NCBI GenBank assembly: GCA_905236685.1
Contig: CAJOPD010000020.1
Location: 1 to 7,737 of the forward strand
Length of the DNA: 7,737 nt
Reading direction: 5' to 3'
Origin: an uncultured Clostridia bacterium
Lineage (GTDB): Bacteria; Bacillota; Clostridia; UBA1381
Both the position numbers and the translations under genes were made by a program. Below the pieces are notes generated by a model, which saw nothing but the letters and a program-made list of their open reading frames with translations, was not told where the DNA came from and did not search any database. Numbering within the stretch: the first letter of the stretch is position 1; each line of letters starts with the position of its first letter. Positions 1 to 7,737 of the stretch are shown one piece after another.

Positions 1-8
1 GTATGTAT

Positions 9-45
9 TATATGAAGGAAACGGATTTTTATTCCTGTTCATATA
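9..45. repeat. Imperfect inverted repeat
   Basis: TATATGAA (9-16) is the exact reverse complement of TTCATATA (38-45). GGAA (17-20) also pairs with TTCC (32-35) across a 2-nt bulge, giving a 12-bp stem around an 11-nt loop. No T-run follows on either strand, so it is not an obvious intrinsic terminator. It may belong to a feature that begins left of the window. Function unknown. Confidence 0.4.
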
Positions 46-110
46 AAAACAGCATATTTTGTGTAAAAAATTGAAAAAAATGTAAAAAAACCGCAATATT
101 TTCCAAAAAA
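45..110 (+). promoter_or_regulatory. Helically phased A-tracts upstream of a promoter
   Basis: Runs of A lie at 45-49, 65-70, 74-80, 84-90 and 105-110, with short AT-rich tracts between them. The run centres (about 47, 67.5, 77, 87 and 107.5) fall near multiples of one helical turn. Such phasing is known to bend DNA, and A-tracts just upstream of a -35 box can act as UP elements for the polymerase alpha subunit. The array ends 4 nt before the -35 box at 114, so I infer it boosts that promoter. Chance in AT-rich DNA is the alternative. Confidence 0.5.
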
Positions 111-113
111 TGC

Positions 114-142
114 TTGCATTTTTGCAAAATATATGCTATAAT
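114..142 (+). promoter_or_regulatory. Strong sigma-70/sigma-A promoter with extended -10
   Basis: The -35 box TTGCAT (114-119) and the perfect -10 box TATAAT (137-142) are separated by the optimal 17 nt. A TGC (134-136) directly before the -10 supplies the extended -10 TGn motif. Transcription should start near 148-150. The spacer contains the 10-bp palindrome TTTTGCAAAA (120-129), a possible operator. No protein gene lies downstream on this strand before the terminator at 200-236, so the promoter appears to serve a small RNA. Confidence 0.75.
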
Positions 143-148
143 AACAGA

Positions 149-233
149 GAAGTAGAAGGAAATTACTTTCTACCCTTTATCCTATATAAATATGTTAAGC
201 TGAGAAAACGCCGTGCAATCCGCGGTGTTTTTT
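149..233 (+). ncRNA. Candidate small RNA of about 85 nt, family not recognised
   Basis: The unit is bounded by a near-consensus promoter (114-142) and an intrinsic terminator (200-236). Its 5' half can form an 8-bp hairpin: GTAGAAGG (152-159) pairs with CTTTCTAC (166-173), with one G-U pair and a 6-nt loop. The 3' half is the terminator stem. The stretch between them (174-199) is unpaired and pyrimidine-rich at first (CCCTTTATCC begins near 173). The only ATG inside (191-193 region) opens a three-codon frame without a ribosome binding site, so a peptide is unlikely. I do not recognise it as 6S RNA, SRP RNA, tmRNA or a tRNA. The neighbouring greA is on the opposite strand, so this is not a leader of that gene. 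It could be a regulatory RNA or the relic leader of a lost gene. The ends are inferred. Confidence 0.5.
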
Positions 234-236
234 CAG
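200..236 (+). terminator. Intrinsic terminator of the candidate small RNA
   Basis: CTGAGAAAACGCCG (200-213) can pair along its full 14 nt with CGGTGTTTTTTCAG (223-236), using two G-U pairs, around a 9-nt loop. The GC-rich top of the stem runs straight into six T residues (228-233), the standard Rho-independent form on the + strand. On the minus strand only four T's follow, so it would be at most a weak backup terminator for greA. Confidence 0.75.
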
Positions 237-242
237 TCATAT

Positions 243-273
243 AAAAAATCCATCGGTGTCGCCGATGGATTTT
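243..273 (-). terminator. Rho-independent terminator of greA
   Basis: AAAATCCATCGG (245-256) and CCGATGGATTTT (262-273) form a perfect 12-bp stem with a 5-nt loop. Read on the minus strand, the stem begins just after the greA stop codon and ends in a run of six T's (243-248). The + strand also has four T's after the stem, so it may stop transcription from the left as well. Confidence 0.85.
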
Positions 274-276
274 CGG

Positions 277-783
277 TTATTCATATTTATATATGCTTTT
301 AATGTTAAAATCAATGGTGCATACAGGGGTAGTGACCGAAACGGTATCGCCCGCCTTATGCCCCAAAAGCGCTTTTCCTACGGGTGAGTTTACCGAAAGA
401 AGTTCGTTCATATCTGCGTGCAGTATGGCGTACATTTCAATCTCATCGGCGCTTACAAAGGTGTATTTTTCCACCTCGTCCTCGCCGACCTCGATAATTT
501 CCACCGTATTGCCGATACAAACTATGCCGTCATCTATCTCATCATCGGAAATGGCGCGGGCATATTTTAAGATATTCATAAGCTGATTTATTTTATTTTC
601 AACCTCTGCCTGCTCGTTTTTTGCCTCGTCGTATTCCGCATTTTCGGACAAGTCGCCAAAACCGCGCGCGACCTTTATTTTTTCGGTAATTTCACTTCTT
701 TTGGTTGTTTTCAGGTATTCAAGACCTTGTTTTAAGGCACACATTCCTATTTTTGTTAAAATTATTTCCTTTTCTTCCGCCAT
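277..783 (-). CDS. greA: Transcription elongation factor GreA
   Basis: GreA binds in the RNA polymerase secondary channel and stimulates cleavage of the backtracked transcript's 3' end, restarting stalled complexes in the cytoplasm. From the ATG at 783 the protein is 168 residues, close to the usual 155-165. The N-terminal coiled coil spans about residues 5-75. Its tip carries the family motif GDLSENAEY, with the two acidic residues (D44, E47) matching E. coli D41 and E44 that help hold the catalytic Mg. The C-terminal FKBP-like domain (about 85-168) has the second signature, SPVGKALLGHKAGD (133-146). The start is uncertain. In-frame alternatives are GTG at 810 and ATG at 795. AGAAAGG (798-804) lies 2 nt before the 795 ATG and 14 nt before the 783 ATG, neither ideal. 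I chose 783 because MAEEKEIILT matches the normal GreA N-terminus. The gene stands alone between its own promoter and terminator. Confidence 0.93.
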   Translation of the reverse strand: MAEEKEIILTKIGMCALKQGLEYLKTTKRSEITEKIKVARGFGDLSENAEYDEAKNEQAEVENKINQLMNILKYARAISDDEIDDGIVCIGNTVEIIEVGEDEVEKYTFVSADEIEMYAILHADMNELLSVNSPVGKALLGHKAGDTVSVTTPVCTIDFNIKSIYKYE

Positions 784-945
784 AATAATTTCCATAACCT
801 TTCTGCCCACAAAGATAAATTAAGACTGTATATGTCTTATCTGTGGACCGATAAGGCGTACAGTAAAATTGTGCGCACCGCCGCTTTTTTGTAAAAATAA
901 AAGCGATGCTTTCTCTATATAAAAATGCCGTATCCTTTTAAGTCA
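784..945 (-). promoter_or_regulatory. Structured greA 5' leader
   Basis: The inferred start site near 945 leaves about 160 nt untranslated. The mRNA can form CGCUUUU/AAAAGCG (899-905 with 882-888). It can also form a nested hairpin: ACTGTA (825-830) with TACAGT (859-864), and CTTATC (836-841) with GATAAG (850-855). Two alternatives compete with the inner stem. In one, TAAGAC (821-826) pairs with GTCTTA (834-839). In the other, 836-846 pairs with 814-819 plus 807-811, which would place a stem directly against the ribosome binding site at 798-804. This resembles an attenuator or translational switch, but I match it to no known riboswitch and no terminator with a T-run is visible. Confidence 0.4.
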
Positions 946-951
946 AAGTAC

Positions 952-979
952 ATTATATCAAAATTTTTTGATTTGTCAA
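952..979 (-). promoter_or_regulatory. greA promoter
   Basis: On the minus strand the -35 box TTGACA (974-979) and the -10 box TATAAT (952-957) both match consensus exactly, with a 16-nt spacer. The predicted start is near 945. No closer promoter of similar quality lies before greA. Confidence 0.8.
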
Positions 980-1001
980 TCCTTTTATTGTACTAAATAA
1001 T
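973..1001 (+). promoter_or_regulatory. Probable promoter of the galactokinase-like gene, sharing its -35 with greA
   Basis: TTGTCA (973-978), 17 nt, then AATAAT (996-1001): one mismatch to consensus in each box. The -35 hexamer occupies nearly the same bases as the greA -35 on the other strand, because TTGTCAA reads as a -35 in both directions. The -10 lacks the consensus first T, so this promoter should be weaker than that of greA. The leader would be about 40 nt. Confidence 0.45.
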
Positions 1002-1049
1002 TCTATGCAATACTGAGAATAATTATTATAAAAAGAAAAGGGAGAAATT

Positions 1050-1967
1050 ATGAATTTTGAAAAAACAGCAAAAAGCTTCAATATGCATTTCGGAAGGGAA
1101 TGTGAAGAAATATGCTTTTCAGGGATTAGTATGCCGATTATAAAAGGAAGGGACGCAAGCCTTTGCGCATCGCTTTCGGCGGGCGGCTGTATTGCTGTTG
1201 CAAGGCGGGTTGACGGCAGATTTACAGCGGAATTTGATGACAGCCCAAAATATGTAACTGCGAATGTGTCGGAGCTTATCTATCATAGGGGCGAGCCGAT
1301 ACTGGCATTTTTGGATAAAATAAGAACGCACGGCACAGCGCTCGGCGGTGCAGATGTTCTTTTTGAATACAGCACGGGAATATATGGGGATTACGAGCCG
1401 CTTTTGCTCTCGGCGACCTACCTTTTCTGCCCGAAAACAGTACCGCCTGCACAGCTGAAAAAATGTCTTTCCAATCCCCTGCGGGACTTTGCGTCAATGG
1501 CGGGAAGAAGGGAAACAATGCTTTATACGCAGGGAGAAAGGCATATTTATCTAAAATTTTCCGACAGTATTGCAAAAATTGTGCTTTGCCATATAAACGA
1601 AAAAAACAAATTGAAAGATGCGGAAAGCGTGGCTATAAGCGCTGCCGCGCAAAGCCTTTCGGCAGGGGATTATGCGCAATTCGGTAAATCGGTGACGGAG
1701 GAGTACGCAAGGCTCATAAAAGCGGGCGGTGCGGGCAGGCGCACAAAAAGTCTTTTTGAAACCGCCGTAAATTTAAAGGACGCACTCGGCTGCGGAGTTC
1801 TGGAAAAGGGCGGAATTTTCGCCATTACAGAGAACAACAAGGTTAATGCGTTTGTTCAGAATTTAAAAAGGGAATATGAGAACCACTGCGGTGCGTCGCC
1901 CGACTTTTATGTGACGCGCACCGAAAACAGCGGGATAAATTTTGTGATAAGAAAAAAGGACTTGTAA
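1050..1967 (+). CDS. Degenerate galactokinase-like (GHMP kinase fold) protein, probably not a kinase
   Basis: A 305-residue cytoplasmic protein with no signal peptide or membrane segment. The ATG follows AAGGGAG with a 5-nt gap. The C-terminal part (about 246-290) follows the galactokinase C-terminus closely: LGCGVLEKGGIFAI sits where GalK has the glycine-rich motif 3. It is followed by a 'NNKVNAFVQNLKREYE' helix and then GASPDFYVTRTENSG, like the GalK ending '..PSFYV...GDG'. At the N-terminus, FGRECEEICFSG then an alpha/beta segment up to ARRVDGRF also fits the start of GalK. The catalytic elements are missing. There is no GRxNLIGEHTDY, the GLSSSA loop is replaced by STGIYGDYEPLLLSATYLF (108-126), and GGGFGG is reduced to EKGGIF. 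It is also about 80-100 residues shorter than typical GalK. Homology is my inference from motif order. If correct, it could be a sugar-sensing or binding pseudoenzyme. It is a single-gene unit with no sugar genes nearby. Confidence 0.6.
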   Translation: MNFEKTAKSFNMHFGRECEEICFSGISMPIIKGRDASLCASLSAGGCIAVARRVDGRFTAEFDDSPKYVTANVSELIYHRGEPILAFLDKIRTHGTALGGADVLFEYSTGIYGDYEPLLLSATYLFCPKTVPPAQLKKCLSNPLRDFASMAGRRETMLYTQGERHIYLKFSDSIAKIVLCHINEKNKLKDAESVAISAAAQSLSAGDYAQFGKSVTEEYARLIKAGGAGRRTKSLFETAVNLKDALGCGVLEKGGIFAITENNKVNAFVQNLKREYENHCGASPDFYVTRTENSGINFVIRKKDL

Positions 1968-1988
1968 GCGATTTTACAAGTCCTTTTT
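1953..1988. terminator. Bidirectional intrinsic terminator between convergent genes
   Basis: A perfect 15-bp stem (1953-1967 with 1974-1988) around a 6-nt loop. The + strand ends it in five T's, and the minus strand ends it in six T's (1952-1957). It can therefore terminate both the galactokinase-like gene and the dnaD-like gene. The stop codon of the former (1965-1967) lies inside the left arm, leaving no spare sequence between coding region and terminator. Confidence 0.9.
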
Positions 1989-1993
1989 GGTTT

Positions 1994-2947
1994 TTAATCA
2001 TTCTTTTTGTTCCGAGTTAGGCGCTCCAAGCTGTCGCTGTCGTAACTGTTTCCCGAAAAAGCGGTATCCTTTGACCGTGCGCGGTTTTTGAATTTTTTAT
2101 TGTCCGCCTCCGCTTCCGAAACGGTGCGTATTCCTTCGCTGTTCCAGCGGGATATGATTTTATCCATATACGGAAAGGAGAGTTTTGCGGTTTGGATTAT
2201 GCAATACTCATATGCAAGCGCAATCATTTCTTCGCTCATCAGAAATTCGCTGTGCCATTTTGTGAGATACTGTTCTTCAATCTGGCTCAAACTTCTGTCG
2301 GCAATACCCATCAATCTGCGCACAGAATACAAAAATCCCGTTTTCTGTTCCTCGCTCTTTAAATAATTCGTAACAGCCTCAACATTGTTAAGCCCCATTT
2401 CGTTCCACGAAACAGCAACCTTTTCAATATAGCTTATGCGGTTTTTGCCCTTGGAAACACAGTATTCAATCAGGAGCAGAATAACCTCTATCGGCATTTT
2501 AAGGTCCTGATAAAACCAGTAAATTGTCTGCATATCCTTCTCGGTTATGGTCTTTCCCAAAATTTCCTGCGCAAACATAAACATATCGGAAAGCTCTCTA
2601 TTTTCCGTTATTGCCTCGGCAACGCTTTGCGGTTCTGAAAGCTCGCCTTGCGTCAAATCGGAGGTAGCAGGCGCACCTTTCGTGGAAGGATTTACAAAAT
2701 GCAGGTTTTCGCCGTCTGCTATGATAAAGCCCGCCTCCTGCCAATAGTCTGCGGCGTTCACCAAATCGCTTTCCAAAATGCCGAGCGTTTCGGCTATTTC
2801 CTTAAAGGATTTACGGACATTTTTCTGCGCAAGCATCAAAAGATATATGTATATTTTTACAAAGGTGGCGTTTGCTTTCGGCAGGTGGTTTTCAATAAAA
2901 TAAAAAGGCACTTGCGCAAACGCATTTTCTGTCGTAAATTGCGGCAT
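1994..2947 (-). CDS. DnaD-domain replication initiation protein
   Basis: 317 residues. DnaD/DnaB-type proteins of Firmicutes act in primosome assembly, remodelling DNA so the replicative helicase can be loaded at oriC or restart sites. The N-terminal region (about 25-85) looks like a winged helix: FVKIYIYLLMLAQ, FKEIAETLGI, then a DYWQEAGFI recognition-like stretch. After a polar linker (about 88-118) come two tandem DnaD C-terminal-type domains. They end in the family YxxxIxxxW pattern at Y173-V177-W181 (YIEKVAVSW) and Y260-I264-W268 (YMDKIISRW). The last 35 residues are charged and probably disordered. The start ATG has GAGGAG (2956-2961) 8 nt upstream. Relatives in Clostridia are often followed by a DnaC-like helicase-loader ATPase gene, but here a terminator follows at once, so any loader is encoded elsewhere. 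I leave the symbol blank because several paralogues share this architecture. Confidence 0.88.
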   Translation of the reverse strand: MPQFTTENAFAQVPFYFIENHLPKANATFVKIYIYLLMLAQKNVRKSFKEIAETLGILESDLVNAADYWQEAGFIIADGENLHFVNPSTKGAPATSDLTQGELSEPQSVAEAITENRELSDMFMFAQEILGKTITEKDMQTIYWFYQDLKMPIEVILLLIEYCVSKGKNRISYIEKVAVSWNEMGLNNVEAVTNYLKSEEQKTGFLYSVRRLMGIADRSLSQIEEQYLTKWHSEFLMSEEMIALAYEYCIIQTAKLSFPYMDKIISRWNSEGIRTVSEAEADNKKFKNRARSKDTAFSGNSYDSDSLERLTRNKKND

Positions 2948-2970
2948 TGTTCACACTCCTCAAAATAGGT

Positions 2971-3028
2971 AAAAAAGTTAAAAAAAATAAATATACCTGT
3001 TGACATATTGGAAAAAATATGATAACAT
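2971..3028 (+). promoter_or_regulatory. rpoBC promoter with A-tract UP-like element
   Basis: Consensus -35 TTGACA (3000-3005), 17-nt spacer, -10 TAACAT (3023-3028) preceded by TGA, an extended -10 that can compensate for the two mismatches. Two A-runs (2971-2976 and 2980-2987), one helical turn apart, lie upstream of the -35 like an UP element. The start would be near 3035, giving a leader of about 130 nt. It is the best + strand candidate before rpoB. Confidence 0.6.
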
Positions 3029-3075
3029 TGTATATTGTACTAAGATGATAATATGGGATTTTGTTCGCTACCAAA

Positions 3076-3107
3076 CTTTTCGGTTTCAATTATAGCATAC
3101 CGAAAAG
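3076..3107. repeat. Perfect 9-bp inverted repeat, possible operator or leader hairpin
   Basis: CTTTTCGGT (3076-3084) and ACCGAAAAG (3099-3107) are exact reverse complements separated by 14 nt. The centre holds the minus-strand TATAAT box (3089-3094), so a dimeric regulator bound here would cover that promoter. In the rpoB leader RNA the same sequence could fold as a hairpin. No T-run follows, so it is not a terminator. Confidence 0.55.
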
Positions 3108-3117
3108 CAAAAATCAA
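3089..3117 (-). promoter_or_regulatory. Probable promoter of the dnaD-like gene
   Basis: On the minus strand TTGATT (3112-3117), 17 nt, then TATAAT (3089-3094), with TGC directly before the -10 box (extended -10). The start would be near 3082, giving a leader of about 135 nt. That leader would run back across the rpoB promoter. Confidence 0.55.
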
Positions 3118-3167
3118 GAGCATATTTAAAAAATCCTGTAAAAGAAAATTGACGAGGTGATAAGTTG

Positions 3168-6965
<3,798 letters not shown>

Positions 6966-6979
6966 GGAGGGGTTTTGAT

Positions 6980-7737
6980 ATGTTGGAATTTAATAGCTTT
7001 GAAGCAATAAAAATCGGCTTAGCCTCTCCCGAAACGATAAGAGAGTGGTCTCACGGCGAGGTAAAAAAGCCTGAAACAATCAACTACCGTACCTTAAAGC
7101 CTGAAAAGGACGGTCTTTTCTGCGAGAGGATTTTCGGACCTACTAAGGATTGGGAATGCCATTGCGGAAAGTATAAAAAGATAAGATATAAGGGCGTAGT
7201 GTGCGACCGCTGCGGTGTTGAAGTCACCAAAGCGAAGGTAAGGCGCGAAAGAATGGGTCATATCGAGCTGGCAACCCCCGTATCGCATATATGGTACTTT
7301 AAGGGCGTGCCGTCGGCTATGGGCTTGTGCCTGGACATATCCCCGAAAAATCTTGAAAGAGTGCTCTATTTTGCAAACTATATAGTTACAGACCCGGGAA
7401 AAACCGAGCTTAAAGAAAAGCAAATCCTGTCCGAAAAGGAATACAGAGAGGCTTACGAAAAGTACGGCGACAAATTCAAGGCAGGTATGGGCGCCGAGGC
7501 AATTTTAGAGCTTTTGAAAAAGCTTGATATAGATGAGCTTTCACAAGAACTCAAAGACGAGCTTGAAAAATCGCAGGGACAGGGACAAAAGCGCTCAAAA
7601 ATCATAAAGAGGCTTGAAGTAATCGAGGCGTTCCGCACATCAGGAAACCGTCCCGAATGGATGATTTTGAGCGTAATCCCCGTAATTCCGCCCGATTTAA
7701 GACCTATGGTACAGCTTGACGGCGGAAGATTTGCGAC
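6980..7737 (+). CDS. rpoC: DNA-directed RNA polymerase subunit beta' (5' part)
   Basis: The first 252 codons of beta', cut by the window end and open throughout. The full protein is typically about 1200 residues. The ATG has a strong AAGGAGG (6964-6970) with a 9-nt gap, which overlaps the rpoB stop codon. The N-terminal clamp is clear. The zinc ribbon has all four cysteines (C60, C62, C75, C78, in WECHCGKYKK and VCDRCGVEV), followed by KVRRERMGHIELATPVSHIWY. The segment ends in the highly conserved RPEWMILSVIPVIPPDLRPM and VQLDGGRFAT, just before the rudder and active-site regions. The NADFDGD catalytic motif lies outside the window. It is co-transcribed with rpoB. Confidence 0.98.
   Translation, partial: MLEFNSFEAIKIGLASPETIREWSHGEVKKPETINYRTLKPEKDGLFCERIFGPTKDWECHCGKYKKIRYKGVVCDRCGVEVTKAKVRRERMGHIELATPVSHIWYFKGVPSAMGLCLDISPKNLERVLYFANYIVTDPGKTELKEKQILSEKEYREAYEKYGDKFKAGMGAEAILELLKKLDIDELSQELKDELEKSQGQGQKRSKIIKRLEVIEAFRTSGNRPEWMILSVIPVIPPDLRPMVQLDGGRFA

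Noticed and set aside
190..204. Possible leader peptide (ATG TTA AGC TGA) in the small RNA
   Set aside because: Three codons, no ribosome binding site, and no downstream gene on that strand to regulate.
293..586. 97-residue + strand open frame over greA
   Set aside because: It is Ser/Ile-rich, antisense to greA, and overlaps only the reverse complement of GreA's conserved domains.
882..905. CGCTTTT/AAAAGCG hairpin as a terminator
   Set aside because: No T-run follows the stem on either strand; kept only as part of the greA leader structure.
1276..1575. Minus-strand open frame inside the galactokinase-like gene
   Set aside because: Low-complexity Arg/Phe/Pro-rich product with no domain. The + strand frame has a ribosome binding site, a terminator and family resemblance.
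2648..2968. 106-residue + strand open frame over the dnaD-like gene
   Set aside because: It lies opposite a well-supported gene with clear domains and covers that gene's own ribosome binding site; composition is unlike a real protein.
3165..3167. TTG as the rpoB start
   Set aside because: Only 4 nt from GAGGTGA, whereas the adjacent ATG at 3168 has a 7-nt gap and is the stronger start codon.

Overview
The window looks like chromosome from a low- to mid-GC Clostridia-type Firmicute. The evidence is AT-rich intergenic DNA, near-consensus sigma-A type promoters, strong AGGAGG-like ribosome binding sites, a DnaD-domain replication protein (a Firmicutes hallmark), and RNA polymerase beta and beta' sequences of Firmicutes type. 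Most of it is housekeeping. I see no mobile element, CRISPR array, tRNA or rRNA.

Layout, left to right. Positions 1-276 hold no protein gene. They do hold a complete small transcription unit on the + strand: helically phased A-tracts, an extended -10 promoter, about 85 nt of RNA with two hairpins, and an intrinsic terminator. A second terminator faces it and ends greA (277-783, minus). greA has a leader of about 160 nt with mutually exclusive hairpins. Its promoter appears to share its -35 element with the promoter of the divergent gene at 1050-1967. That gene encodes a 305-residue protein resembling galactokinase, but with every GHMP-kinase catalytic motif lost. It converges on a DnaD-domain gene (1994-2947, minus), with one bidirectional terminator between them.

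From 2948 to 3167 the dnaD-like gene and rpoB diverge. Their best promoters point toward each other, so the two 5' leaders would overlap in antisense, and a perfect 9-bp inverted repeat brackets the dnaD-side -10 box. rpoB (3168-6965) is complete and carries a long acidic C-terminal tail. rpoC starts 14 nt later and runs off the window after 252 codons.

Functionally, rpoB and rpoC encode the catalytic core of RNA polymerase, and greA, 2.4 kb away, encodes a cofactor that rescues that enzyme from backtracking. The DnaD-like protein belongs to replication initiation. rpoB is not preceded by rplJL here, unlike the usual bacterial arrangement. The points most worth following up are the unassigned small RNA gene, the catalytically dead galactokinase relative, the structured greA leader, and the interleaved promoters upstream of rpoB.
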